Program-made: the position numbers and the translations under genes
Notes under the pieces: model-generated
What the model was told of the DNA's origin: nothing
The model's database searches: none
Seen by the model: only the letters and a program-made list of their open reading frames with translations
Shown: positions 6,490-15,600 of the stretch, piece after piece
Numbering within the stretch: position 1 is the stretch's first letter
Layout of the letters: every line of letters begins with the position of its first letter
Assembly: GCA_964613675.1 (NCBI GenBank)
Contig: CAZTIH010000046.1
Span: 1 to 16,939, forward strand
DNA: 16,939 nucleotides
Direction: 5' to 3'
DNA from: DAIUCA01 sp964613675
GTDB lineage: Bacteria > Pseudomonadota > Gammaproteobacteria > Competibacterales > Competibacteraceae

Positions 6490-6735
6490 TTAGCGCCATT
6501 TTCCATGATTTTCGAGATCTTCCTGTGACCAAGTTAACGCCTGATTTGCGTAAGAACTGGCATTTTCAGTAAGGGATTGTGCTTGTTTCGCAGCTTCTTC
6601 GAGTAAGGGCGTCGTGGAATCCACATAGGGCGTGACCATTTCGGTAATGGCGCCCCAAATCGAGGTTTCCTGTGCAAGGGCGGCGGGTGAAAAACTCGCA
6701 ACCGTAAGGATCAAGAGAGGAAGGCTTTTTTTCAT
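6490..6735 (-). CDS. Small secreted protein, 81 residues
   Basis: I do not recognise the family. The chosen start is ATG 6735, with GGAG 9 nt upstream; a TTG start 15 nt earlier would place the initiation codon inside the ribosome site. Residues 1-22 form a clear signal peptide (MKKSLPLLILTVASFSPAALA, cut before QETS). The mature part is about 60 residues, mostly helical, Ala/Gln/Glu/Ser-rich (VDSTTPLLEEAAKQAQSLTENASSYANQ), a pattern like an amphipathic helix or short coiled coil, ending in a charged ENHGKWR. There are no cysteines. The next gene starts 3 nt after the stop, so the two form a unit. The leader upstream is a tandem duplication (6732-6841). Confidence 0.7.
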   Translation of the reverse strand: MKKSLPLLILTVASFSPAALAQETSIWGAITEMVTPYVDSTTPLLEEAAKQAQSLTENASSYANQALTWSQEDLENHGKWR

Positions 6736-6841
6736 CGTTTCAATCTCCAAATGCGGGGACGATGCCCGTTAAGTTGAATAAATTTCTCATCATTTCAATT
6801 TCCAAACTCAGGGATGATGCCCATTGAACTGAACAAATTTT
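6732..6841 (-). repeat. 55-bp imperfect tandem duplication of a gene leader
   Basis: Two adjacent 55-bp copies, 6732-6786 and 6787-6841, agree at roughly 43 of 55 positions. The gene-proximal copy carries the ribosome site and ATG of the secreted-protein gene; the distal copy carries the same elements (GGAA and ATGATG at 6788-6793). The divergence between copies shows the duplication is not recent. Confidence 0.8.
6740..6793 (-). CDS. Candidate 17-residue upstream reading frame
   Basis: From ATG 6793 (or 6790) the frame reads MMRNLFNLTGIVPAFGD and stops at 6740-6742, four nucleotides before the ATG of the secreted-protein gene. GGAA lies 6 nt before its start. It exists because the leader was duplicated. 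It might act as a leader peptide that couples translation to the next gene, or it may be a by-product with no role; the sequence alone cannot decide. Confidence 0.3.
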   Translation of the reverse strand: MMRNLFNLTGIVPAFGD

Positions 6842-6856
6842 TCAACCCATTCAACG

Positions 6857-6875
6857 CTTTTTCCCAAGGAAAAAG
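6857..6875. other. Small perfect hairpin CTTTTTCC/GGAAAAAG
   Basis: Arms 6857-6864 and 6868-6875 are perfectly complementary over 8 bp with a 3-nt loop. It lies between the terminator of the membrane protein gene and the duplicated leader, and its T-rich arm may extend the terminator's T tract on the minus strand. Confidence 0.5.
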
Positions 6876-6913
6876 AAAAATACGCCGGTGGGGGCACGGC
6901 TCCAGGGCCCCCA
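6870..6913 (-). terminator. Candidate terminator after the membrane protein gene
   Basis: TGGGGGC (6889-6895) and GCCCCCA (6907-6913) make a perfect, GC-rich 7-bp stem with an 11-nt loop. On the minus strand it is followed by CCGGCGT and then two runs of five Ts. It sits 34 bp past the stop of the membrane protein gene. The 7-nt spacer before the Ts makes it less than ideal. Confidence 0.55.
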
Positions 6914-6947
6914 TTCGGATCACATCATGGAGAGTTACGGATTTTGT

Positions 6948-8390
6948 TCAATTTTGAGGAATCGTCGGGGGGTAAATCCAAATCGCGTGGCGGCGTTCAT
7001 TTTGAAAAATTTGGTGGGGGTCGCCTAAATTTACCCGCAACGCCGTCGCAAACCTTGGATCATTGACGGGTAACACTAGCCAGGATTTTCCATGAAAATC
7101 GTTTATTTCGCGCAATTTCCAGTCTATATCCTGTAACGACCAAGTTCGCCAGCGATTAGCCAATTCGTAGCTATCGGGAAGGGCTTGTGCGTACCAAAGC
7201 AAGGGTCGGTCTGGACTTGCAATTAAAGTAGGAATTTCTTGGGTCAACAACCACTTTCCCGCCTCAATGCGATAATGCTGGGTTGCGCCCGTCGTTGTAA
7301 GACTATCGAGAAACATTACGACCAATGCCGCCACCACCATACGCCAACGCCAGGGGTGTTGCGCCCGATTTTGCTTCAACGCCGCCACTGCAAAAGGCAC
7401 CGCTAACATCGCCGTCAGGGCAAAGGCGAGCGAGTAGCGGCGGGTTAAAAATCCATGTGCCGCTAATTGTCCTGCTAAAACAACGAGTTGCAGTAATAGC
7501 AAGCTTACCCACAAAGGGTAGCCCGATGTGGGAATGAGGCGGTGTCTGACGGCGTACCCCGTGAGAATGCAGTAAGGAATTGTGAGGCGAGTCACGATTG
7601 ACCCTACCAGTAAGACCAGTAATACGGTAAACCACGCGATTTCACTGTAATTTTTCGCCTCAAACCGTAAAAGTGCGCGAACGCCTTCCACGCCTTGCTG
7701 CCAATGTTGACCGGCGCCCGTTTCGTGTAACCAGAACGCAGCGGCCACCACCACCACCACGCCCCCAAACCCGCTCATGACGAGTCGCCATTTTGGGGTA
7801 TGTCGCGTCATCCACGCGCTGGCCAGCAGCACCCCTAATCCTCCTTCAATCCGAAATAATCCGGCCATCAAAAAGGCAAGTAATGCACTTATTTCGCTTT
7901 TGAGATCAATGCGTTGCGTGGATTTTAATAGGTAACCAATGCCCACTAGGTAAAACGCCAGGTAGCCCGCTTCTCGAATGATGAGCGGACGCATTTCGTT
8001 CACCCACGGGTACCCCAAAATGACGACCGTAGCGCTCCACAACGGTGCGTGGCGGGGACACCACGTATGAATACAGTGCACGAAGGCAACGGTCACCCCT
8101 GTCCACAATCCCATATCGAGCAATCTGGCAGCGGTCTCTAGGGATAACCCGCTGATTTGTTGGATAAAAGCGATGAGGCCTGCGTAAAACGGCCATTTGT
8201 ACAAGGCCCATGCGGCTTCCCATTCATGAGCGCTTAATAGGCTCGCTTGTTGCAAATAAACCACGGCATCGTTATTGAGAATGGGCGATTGCGCGTAACG
8301 CCATAACGACAAAAATACGCTTCCCAGAATAGCGACTGTGTAAGGGCCATAAGGCGAGTTTTTTAGCGAAAACACCGTGTTTTCAATCAA
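6948..8390 (-). CDS. Multi-pass membrane protein, GT-C glycosyltransferase-like
   Basis: A 480-residue integral membrane protein with around ten or more hydrophobic segments (for example residues 17-33, 157-168 and 207-221) and a soluble C-terminal region of about 100 residues. After the first membrane helix comes SPILNNDAVVYLQQA with Asp41, the position at which GT-C lipid-sugar-dependent glycosyltransferases (ArnT/PMT type) keep a catalytic Asp in the first external loop. That suggests transfer of a sugar from a polyprenyl phosphate donor to an envelope acceptor, but no substrate can be named. The start is unclear: there is no ATG in frame; TTG 8390 directly follows an in-frame stop, and GTG 8375 is the alternative. 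Neither has a good ribosome site. It follows the HAD gene by 11 bp, so translation may depend on coupling. Confidence 0.7.
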   Translation of the reverse strand: MIENTVFSLKNSPYGPYTVAILGSVFLSLWRYAQSPILNNDAVVYLQQASLLSAHEWEAAWALYKWPFYAGLIAFIQQISGLSLETAARLLDMGLWTGVTVAFVHCIHTWCPRHAPLWSATVVILGYPWVNEMRPLIIREAGYLAFYLVGIGYLLKSTQRIDLKSEISALLAFLMAGLFRIEGGLGVLLASAWMTRHTPKWRLVMSGFGGVVVVVAAAFWLHETGAGQHWQQGVEGVRALLRFEAKNYSEIAWFTVLLVLLVGSIVTRLTIPYCILTGYAVRHRLIPTSGYPLWVSLLLLQLVVLAGQLAAHGFLTRRYSLAFALTAMLAVPFAVAALKQNRAQHPWRWRMVVAALVVMFLDSLTTTGATQHYRIEAGKWLLTQEIPTLIASPDRPLLWYAQALPDSYELANRWRTWSLQDIDWKLREINDFHGKSWLVLPVNDPRFATALRVNLGDPHQIFQNERRHAIWIYPPTIPQN

Positions 8391-8401
8391 TTAAGTGCAT
8401 T

Positions 8402-9106
8402 TTACGGGGCGATGAATAAGGGTGTTAAATCGGGCCATTCGATTAACGGACGCGGTATTTCGGTCGGCCAATCCCGTCCACGACGATTAATCCACCCCGC
8501 TAACATCCCGACTTGTTGTGCACCTAATACATCGTGAACCGGATCATCCCCCAAGTGAAGCACCTGTTCAGGGGACAAATTGAGCTTTGAACAGGCGGCT
8601 AAAAACATCGCGGGGTGAGGTTTGGGATGACCCACCTGCGCAGCAGTAAAACTATCGACAAACCAACGACTTATTCCCGCTCGTTCGATGTCGGTGGTCC
8701 CGTTTGAGAGGGCGATTAATGGATAGTGCAACACCAATCGGTCTAGCGCCGCCGTCACCTCTGGATACAGCACGACTTGGTTACGGGCCGCGTGAAAGAT
8801 TTCGTAAGCCGTTTGCGCGCAAAAGTCCGAAATTCCTAGCGACTGGGCCGCTTGCGCCAGGGTGGTGGTTCGCAGAAACGCGAAGTCATGGGCACGCTCA
8901 GGGAATTGGTGGGCCACCGCTTGACGAATCTCAAGCAACTGATCTTCGCGATAACGAGCCCCCAAGACGGGAAAATGAATGTCCAACCAATCGTTAAGCG
9001 CTGCGTCCGCCTGCTGAATAACCGGTGTAATGGGCCATAACGTGTCGTCGAGGTCGAAGGTGATCGCCTGAATCTGCGGGGGAATGGCCACGGGGGAAAA
9101 ACTCAT
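8402..9106 (-). CDS. HAD-family phosphatase, YigB-like
   Basis: A 234-residue HAD-superfamily hydrolase, subfamily IA, resembling E. coli YigB, which dephosphorylates the riboflavin intermediate 5-amino-6-(5-phosphoribitylamino)uracil and FMN. All four motifs are visible: motif I FDLDDTLW with nucleophile Asp18 and Asp20; motif II SNGT with Ser134; motif III Lys162 in GHPKPHP; motif IV GDDPVHD with Asp187/188. A helical cap lies between motifs I and II (about residues 30-115). Its ATG overlaps the metZ stop as ATGA, so the two are translationally coupled. The substrate is not proven; related HAD proteins act on several phosphate esters. Confidence 0.88.
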   Translation of the reverse strand: MSFSPVAIPPQIQAITFDLDDTLWPITPVIQQADAALNDWLDIHFPVLGARYREDQLLEIRQAVAHQFPERAHDFAFLRTTTLAQAAQSLGISDFCAQTAYEIFHAARNQVVLYPEVTAALDRLVLHYPLIALSNGTTDIERAGISRWFVDSFTAAQVGHPKPHPAMFLAACSKLNLSPEQVLHLGDDPVHDVLGAQQVGMLAGWINRRGRDWPTEIPRPLIEWPDLTPLFIAP

Positions 9107-10302
9107 AACGCTTTGATGCCTCTTGCTAAATCGGTTTTGAGATCGTCGAGGGCCTCAAGCCCCACCGATAAACGCACCAGCCCCGACGTGATGCCCGCTT
9201 TATCGCGCTCGGCTTGGCTTAAACGGCCATGGGTGGTGGTGGCGGGATGGGTGATGGTGCTGCGGGTGTCCCCTAGGTTGGCTGTAATCGAAAAAAGTTG
9301 GGTGTGGTCGATGACGGTCCACGCCGCCGTCTGATCCGCAAGCTCAAACGCGACAATTCCGCCAAACCCTCGTTGCTGCGACTTAGCGAGGGCGTGTTGG
9401 GGATGGTTGGGCAACCCGGGGTAGTACACCTGTTTGATCGCGGGCTGCTGTTGTAACCATTCGGCGAGGTGTTGGGCCTGTTCACAGTGCGCCTTCATAC
9501 GCACCGGCAGCGTTTCTAAGCCCTTCAGAAACACCCACGCATTGAATGCACTCATCGTTGGCCCCGCTGTCCGCAAAAACCCGTAAATCTCTTTGTAAAT
9601 CAAAGGATCATTGCCCACCACTGCGCCCCCAACACATCGACCTTGGCCATCCAGATATTTGGTCGCCGAGTGGATGACCAAATCCGCGCCCAACGCAAGG
9701 GGCTGCTGCAAAATGGGGGTGCAAAAACAGTTATCGACGATCAGTTTAATGTTGTGGGTGCGGGCGAGCGTGGCTAATTGGGGAATGTCCGCAATCTGCA
9801 TCAGGGGGTTGGAAGGCGTTTCGAGGTAAAACAGCTTGGTTTTCGGCGAAATCGCTTGTTGCCACGCGGCAAGGTCAGTCAACGAAACCGCCGTCGTTTT
9901 AATGCCGTAACGCGGTAAATACTTGGCGAATAGGGTGACTGTGGCGCCAAAAATGTCCGCCGAGTACACCAATTCGTCCCCTTGCTGCAAGGTCGCGAGA
10001 CATGTAGCTAATACGGCACTCATACCCGAAGCCGTGGCAATGGCCCAATTCCCCCCTTCGAGGGCCGCTAGGCGACGGGCAAATAAATCGACGGTGGGAT
10101 TGGTGAAACGGGCGTAAATGTTGCCGGGGGTCTGTTCGCTAAAGCGGGCCGCAGCATCGGCGGCGTTGGCGAATACAAAGCTAGAGGTGGGAAAAATCGC
10201 TTCGCTGTGTTCGCCTTCTGCGGTTCGTTGGGTACCGGCGCGAATCGCAAGGGTGGACAGCTCGAAGTCCCTAGCGTCTTGGGGGTCGAAATCATCGTGC
10301 AT
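9103..10302 (-). CDS. metZ: O-succinylhomoserine sulfhydrylase MetZ
   Basis: A 399-residue PLP enzyme of the Cys/Met metabolism family. Lys215 in HSATKYLDGQGR is the expected PLP-binding lysine; Asp190 (IVDN) and the YARFTNPT stretch (residues 63-70) are cofactor-pocket landmarks. The N-terminal FELSTLAIRAGTQRTAEGEHSEAIFPTSSF and the RCVGGAVVG region are characteristic of MetZ, which uses O-succinylhomoserine and sulfide to make homocysteine for methionine synthesis. Cystathionine gamma-synthase or O-acetylhomoserine sulfhydrylase are the close alternatives, but the overall pattern favours MetZ. ATG 10302 has only a weak ribosome site (AGG, 7 nt). It is 81 bp downstream of the S49 peptidase gene and overlaps the HAD gene by 4 bp. 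Confidence 0.9.
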   Translation of the reverse strand: MHDDFDPQDARDFELSTLAIRAGTQRTAEGEHSEAIFPTSSFVFANAADAAARFSEQTPGNIYARFTNPTVDLFARRLAALEGGNWAIATASGMSAVLATCLATLQQGDELVYSADIFGATVTLFAKYLPRYGIKTTAVSLTDLAAWQQAISPKTKLFYLETPSNPLMQIADIPQLATLARTHNIKLIVDNCFCTPILQQPLALGADLVIHSATKYLDGQGRCVGGAVVGNDPLIYKEIYGFLRTAGPTMSAFNAWVFLKGLETLPVRMKAHCEQAQHLAEWLQQQPAIKQVYYPGLPNHPQHALAKSQQRGFGGIVAFELADQTAAWTVIDHTQLFSITANLGDTRSTITHPATTTHGRLSQAERDKAGITSGLVRLSVGLEALDDLKTDLARGIKAL

Positions 10303-10383
10303 GGTCTAGCCTAGGTTGAGGAAGGATTGGGAAACATCTTGGGGGCGTCGCCGTCGGCATGAAATCGCGCAAACAACGCCCGA

Positions 10384-11307
10384 TCATCGCCACTGCCACG
10401 TGGTTAACCCATAGTACAATTCGAGGGCAAACCGACGGGCAAACCGATCCAAAAATCCGCCTTTGCGGGTGTAATCCACGATTTCGGCTGCTTTAATCTC
10501 CTGTTCTGCCACAGATTGCACGGTTCCCAGGTCGTCGATTAACCCCAATTCTTTCGCGGCGCTGCCGGCCCAAATGTACCCTGAAAAAATCTCATCATTC
10601 TCCGCAAGACGGTCGCCGCGTCCCTGTTTAACGGCGTCAACGAATTGTTGGTGAACGAGATCGAGTTGTCCTTGGAAAAAGGCCCGATGTGCAGGATTTT
10701 CCGGAGAAAACGGATCGAGTAGCGCTTTATTTTCTCCCGCGACATAGGCTCGGCGTTCAATGCCCAATTGATTGATGAGATCCACAAACCCAAATCCCCC
10801 GGCAATCACGCCGATCGAGCCGACTAAACTCGATGAATTGGCGTAAATTTTGTCGGCCGCAGCCGCGATGTAATACCCCCCGGAAGCCCCCACATCGCCG
10901 ATGACCGCAAATAAGGGTTTATTGGGATGCTGCTTCCGTAATTCCCGAATCGCATCGAAAATCTCAGCTGCCTGAACGGGGCTACCTCCTGGGCTGTTAA
11001 TCGCGATGACCACGCCTTTTGAATGAGGGCTTTCAAATGCCCGCCGCAGGCTTTTAATGGTGTTTTCGCTATTGGCCTCTTGATCGTGGGCAATGGTGCC
11101 GTTAATGCGAACCAATGCAGTGTGTGATTTTTCACTTAATTCAAATCCCTCTCGCGGCCAAACGGCGAATAAAATCGTCGTTAAATAGGCTAATACTAAA
11201 AGTTTAAAAATGAGGTTCCAACGACGCTTAATGCGTTGCTCAACTAACGAAGCTTCGGCAAGTTTAATTAACGCGTCACGTGCCCACTGATCGTTGGGGG
11301 TATTCAC
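10384..11307 (-). CDS. sppA: S49 family signal peptide peptidase, SppA-like
   Basis: A 307-residue short-form SppA/S49 serine peptidase. A single membrane segment lies at about residues 31-49 (NLIFKLLVLAYLTTILFAVW), and the rest is expected to face the periplasm. The catalytic Ser142 is in GDVGASGGYYIA and the general-base Lys194 in YVAGENKALLDPFSP; the upstream INSPGGSP (104-110) forms the oxyanion/substrate strand typical of the clan. These enzymes degrade remnant signal peptides and other membrane-embedded peptides. The start is GTG 11307 with AGGAG 8 nt upstream. It follows rluC by 18 bp; rluC and S49 genes next to each other are common in gammaproteobacteria. The symbol is given for the family; it is the short form, not the E. 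coli 67-kDa tandem protein. Confidence 0.88.
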   Translation of the reverse strand: MNTPNDQWARDALIKLAEASLVEQRIKRRWNLIFKLLVLAYLTTILFAVWPREGFELSEKSHTALVRINGTIAHDQEANSENTIKSLRRAFESPHSKGVVIAINSPGGSPVQAAEIFDAIRELRKQHPNKPLFAVIGDVGASGGYYIAAAADKIYANSSSLVGSIGVIAGGFGFVDLINQLGIERRAYVAGENKALLDPFSPENPAHRAFFQGQLDLVHQQFVDAVKQGRGDRLAENDEIFSGYIWAGSAAKELGLIDDLGTVQSVAEQEIKAAEIVDYTRKGGFLDRFARRFALELYYGLTTWQWR

Positions 11308-11325
11308 CGAAAATATCTCCTAAAA

Positions 11326-12252
11326 TTAAAGGTTTAAGTAATCGACGGCCCGCTGCCAATCACCATCCAAAGGGGCTTCGAGCTGCAAAATCCCCTGGGG
11401 TAACGGTAATTTAATAGCGATTGCGTGTAAAAATAAACGGCGCAAATTGTGCACTGCAAGCAGCTGGTTAAATTCCGCATCGCCGTAACGTTCATCGCCT
11501 GCAATGGGATGCCCCACGTGGGCCGCATGGACGCGAATTTGATGGGTACGGCCTGTGATCGGTTGCACATCGACCCAGGATGCCCGCGAATTTGCCCGTC
11601 GAACCGTAAATTCCGTACACGCTGTTTGGCCCGTTTCCGACACCATGACCAGGCGTTCCCCGCCTCGTAAAGCGCCTTTGCGCAAAGGGGCCTCGACACG
11701 CTTTTTCCCTCGCCACTGACCTAAGCAAATGATGACATAGCGTTTTTCCAAGGTTCCATTGAGGAGGCCCTGTTGAATGGCCTGTAATGCGGTGGCTGTT
11801 TTGGCAAAGAGTAAACAGCCACTCGTATCGCGGTCGAGACGGTGCGCTAACTCCAAATAAGGCTGTTGGGGCCGAAGCGCCCGCAAGCCATCAATCGCGC
11901 CGAAATTGACACCACTGCCCCGATGAACAGCCAGTCCCACCGGTTTATTTAACACAATGAGTTGCTCGTCTTCAAAAATGACAGATTGCTCGATGCGCGT
12001 TAACCAGGCGTGCGGTAAATTGGGGAGTTCGGATTCGCTTTGCCGCAAATTCGGTAGCCGTAATTCATCGCCTAATTGCAAGCGATATTCGGGCTTAATG
12101 CGTTTTTGATTTACGCGCACCGCACCTTGGCGAATAAGACGGTAAATGAGGCTTTTAGGAACCCCTTTTAGAATGCGTAAAAGATAATTATCGAGGCGTT
12201 GATTTTGATAATCCGCCGTGATGGTTAAAGGGAGATTAGAAGGCGTCGTCAT
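11326..12252 (-). CDS. rluC: 23S rRNA pseudouridine synthase RluC
   Basis: A 308-residue RluA-family pseudouridine synthase. Residues about 18-66 (RLDNYLLRILKGVPKSLIYR and following) form an S4 RNA-binding domain; the catalytic domain follows, with Asp140 in ELAHRLDRDTSGCLLFAK as the catalytic aspartate. The C-terminal part has GRTHQIRVHAAHVGHPIAGD, standard for the family. RluC makes pseudouridine at 955, 2504 and 2580 of 23S rRNA in E. coli. Its divergent position next to rne is the same as in E. coli, which supports RluC over RluD. ATG 12252 has only a weak AGAG ribosome site. Confidence 0.95.
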   Translation of the reverse strand: MTTPSNLPLTITADYQNQRLDNYLLRILKGVPKSLIYRLIRQGAVRVNQKRIKPEYRLQLGDELRLPNLRQSESELPNLPHAWLTRIEQSVIFEDEQLIVLNKPVGLAVHRGSGVNFGAIDGLRALRPQQPYLELAHRLDRDTSGCLLFAKTATALQAIQQGLLNGTLEKRYVIICLGQWRGKKRVEAPLRKGALRGGERLVMVSETGQTACTEFTVRRANSRASWVDVQPITGRTHQIRVHAAHVGHPIAGDERYGDAEFNQLLAVHNLRRLFLHAIAIKLPLPQGILQLEAPLDGDWQRAVDYLNL

Positions 12253-12306
12253 GGATTAAAAGAACTCTAATTCGGTGTGCTGCCATTTTGGCGAATTCAT
12301 CGCGAA

Positions 12307-12335
12307 TTGGCGCTGTTGCATTGCACTGTTATATT
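12307..12335 (+). promoter_or_regulatory. Candidate sigma-70 promoter of rne
   Basis: TTGGCG (12307-12312), a 17-bp spacer and TATATT (12330-12335): four of six and five of six matches to the -35 and -10 consensus with ideal spacing. A start near 12342 gives a leader of about 265 nt before rne, in line with the long leader known for E. coli rne. Confidence 0.55.
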
Positions 12336-12341
12336 TCCGCG

Positions 12342-12608
12342 CCGTTGTCGCCGTCGCGGGTTTATGGACCCCACGCGACACCGCGCCGAGTTTTTTGTCG
12401 ATGGCTTGTACATGCGGTCGACCCCTGGGTTCCTCCACCGCTCGCCCCCCAACAGAGCGGTGAATTACTGAAGTGCGCTCCTGCTCCCCCGCCGTTTTGA
12501 GGCGCAGCTCGCGATACTTGTCGTCTCGCTCCAGTTTTACTGTTGCAGCGTCGGCAGGTTCGTCGGCGACAACGGAACGCGGGTCGGTTGAGCGCCGGAG
12601 TGTGGTGA
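12342..12608 (+). promoter_or_regulatory. Long structured rne leader (possible autoregulatory 5' UTR)
   Basis: This gene-free stretch between rluC and rne is likely the rne 5' UTR. It contains a perfect 8-bp hairpin, CACCGCTC (12436-12443) and GAGCGGTG (12455-12462), with a C-rich 11-nt loop. In E. coli, RNase E represses its own synthesis by cleaving its long structured leader (Rfam rne5). I infer an equivalent here from position, length and the hairpin; I have not matched the consensus. The rest of the stretch shows no gene; the open frames in it lack ribosome sites. Confidence 0.45.
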
Positions 12609-15600
12609 ATGAAAAGAATGCTCATCAATGCAACGCAAAAAGAAGAATTGCGCGTTGCTTTAGTGGATGGACAAAAATTATTCGATTTGGACATCGAAAC
12701 CCCGTCTCGCGAGCAACGTAAAGCGAATGTGTACAAGGGACGCATTACCCGACTCGAACCGAGTTTAGAAGCGGCATTTGTCGATTACGGGGCAGAACGG
12801 CACGGATTCTTACCTTTCAAGGAAATTGAACGACGGTATTACGGTACGGCGTTAGACACGGCAAGGGAACAAGCCGCCCAAAATGGGCAGTCTGGACGGC
12901 TAAATATGAAAGATGTCCTCAGAGAGGGACAAGAGGTACTCGTTCAGATCGACAAAGAAGAACGGGGAAATAAGGGAGCTGCCCTGACCACCTACGTCAG
13001 CCTTGCCGGTCGGTATTTAGTTCTCATGCCCAATAATCCCAAAGCAGGGGGCGTTTCCCGTCGCATTGAGGGGGAAGATCGGCAGGAAATTCGGGAAGCA
13101 ATGGCGCAACTGGATGTCCCCGAGGGGATGGGATTGATCGTACGAACCGCAGGATTGGGGCGGACGCGGGAGGAATTGCAATGGGATTTGGATTATCTGC
13201 AACAGTTATGGCAGTCCATCGTCGATGCGGGGGAGAAAAGTCGGGCCCCCATCCTCATCTACCAAGAAAGCAACATCATCATTCGGGCGTTGCGCGATTA
13301 TCTGCGCGGGGATATTGGCGAAATTCTCGTCGATAACGCAGAAATTTATGAACAGGCACGCCGTTTTATGGAACAGGTGATGCCGTTTAATTTGCCAAAA
13401 CTAAAGCTCTATCAAGAATCTACCCCGTTATTTACGCGCTATCAGATAGAATCTCAGATTGAAACGGCTTACCAACGCGAAGTGAAATTGCCCTCAGGGG
13501 GGGCCATTGTCGTGGATTATGCCGAGGCGCTCGTAGCCATCGACATCAATTCCGCACGGGCTACCAAGGGGAACGACATCGAAGAGACCGCGTTGCAGAC
13601 CAATCTGGAAGCGGCGGAAGAAATTGCCCGCCAACTGAGATTGCGGGATTTGGGGGGCCTCATTGTGATCGACTTCATCGACATGGGGTCACCGCGCAAT
13701 CAACGAGACGTCGAAAATAAGATGCGCGATTTACTTAAACTCGACCGAGCCCGCGTACAGTTAGGGCGAATCTCGCGCTTTGGTTTGTTTGAGATGTCGC
13801 GTCAGCGGTTGCGGCCTTCCTTGGATGAAGCGAGTCACGTGACCTGTCCCCGTTGCGACGGCCAAGGCACGATTCGGACAACTCCTTCCTTAGCGCTGGG
13901 AATTTTGCGTCTCTTAGAAGAGGAAGCGATGAAAGATCGCACCGCACAGGTTCTCGTGCGTGCCCCGGTCGATGTCGCTACCTATCTATTAAACGAGAAG
14001 CGGGCGGCCTTAAGAGCGATTGAAGAACGTTATGAAGTGACCACCGTTCTAATTCCCGACGCCAATTTGCAGACGCCGCATTACGAAATGCAACGCCAAC
14101 GGGTCGATGAAGTAGCGGCATTTGTCGGGGTACCCAGTTACCAACTCATTGATCGAATTAAAGAAACGAACGCCGAAGAACGGCCTACCCCTCGCGGCAA
14201 TGGCGATGAACCGACCATCCGTACCGTGAACCTCAATCGGCCTGTCCCGCCGCAGAATGCCCTTTACGCAGAACAGTTTGGTGACCCCGACGTGCTGCAT
14301 TGGCAGTGGCAGAGTCTGTTTGCAGAAGGGCGTCGTCCCGCTGAACCCTCACCACTCCCTACCGCTGACCCGTCGACCTTGGAGCCGCCACGACCTTTGC
14401 GCTCCCCGCTCGTGGCCGAAAAACCGACGGCGATCCCCCCACCATCTCCCCGTCGTCGAAGCGATCCCCGTCCTGAACGTCGCCGAAATGACCGCGATCT
14501 TCCCCCATCGTTGCCATCATCACCGTCGCTCACCCCGGATATGAGCGATTTGCCGTTATCACCTTTGCCTGCAAGCGATTTACCGCCGTCGGTTTTCTTT
14601 GATGCGCCGAGCGAACGACCGCTACGGAGCCTGTCGTCTGAAGAAGACCTTCCGTTAATTCCCGAAACCGACGAAGGGGAGAACGAAAATTTTTCGGATT
14701 TCAACGAACTTCCCGACAATTCCGAAGACGCCGTTACGAGTAATCGAAACCGACGGGGCCGACGGGGCGGACGTCGTCGGCGTCGTGACAATGTGGGGGA
14801 TGAACCCAAAACGCCGACATGGGCAGAAGAGGGTGAACTGTCTGAAGAGATCCTACCGCCGATTCCTCCGACGTTTTTGGAACCGGGAGAAATTACTTTA
14901 GAAATCAACGGAAAATCCGTCACGCGACAGGTGAAAACTGGACGGCCTCGTGTTCCGACGGGGGCAAAAACAGGGTTTGAACGGGCAGCCTGGACGAAAG
15001 CGGAATGTGTGGAGCAGATTCGGGCGGCGCAGATTGGCGAGGTGGCTTTGGAGAGTAGCGGGGCGATTGATGTGTTAACGCCCCAATGGGTCGAAGTCCC
15101 CGTTGCAGAACTCGAAGAGATTTCTAATACCTCCCCTCAAGCAGAGATGCAGACCTTGGATGAAGTGACGACAGAACCCGTGGAATCTATGGATCAAGCG
15201 CCTGCTGCAAATACTGAAACAGTCGATATGCCGATGGTTGAGTTATCAGAATCCGAAACTGTTATATCTTCAGAATCTGAAACTCAATTACTCGCCGTAA
15301 ACGCATCGTCGGAATCGCAAGAAGCTCGTGAGTCATCTGTAGAATTGCCTGCTAAAGCCGAAACGATAATCGCCGAATTGGCTTCGTCATCGTCTGAATC
15401 AGACCCGACACACCGCATGACGGATGACAGCTTAAATTCCAGTGCTATCCAAGAACCTCGGGATTTCCAAGAGAAATCTTCTGATGAGGAAACGTCCCTC
15501 GTGGCGACAACTTCTTCTGATGAGGAAACGTCCTCCGTGGCGACAACTTCTTCTGATGAGGAAACGTCCCCCGTGGCGACAACTTCTTCTGATGAGGAAG

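Noticed and set aside
6795..6914. 39-codon minus-strand frame starting MGALEPCPHRR
   Set aside because: It starts inside the stem of the candidate terminator, has no ribosome site and ends in the duplicated leader.
10303..10383. Open stretch after the S49 peptidase reading DDRALFARFHADGDAPKMF, possibly a lost C-terminus through a frameshift
   Set aside because: It looks protein-like but is only about 30 codons between stops, has no ATG or ribosome site, and the peptidase already has a normal length and full catalytic set.
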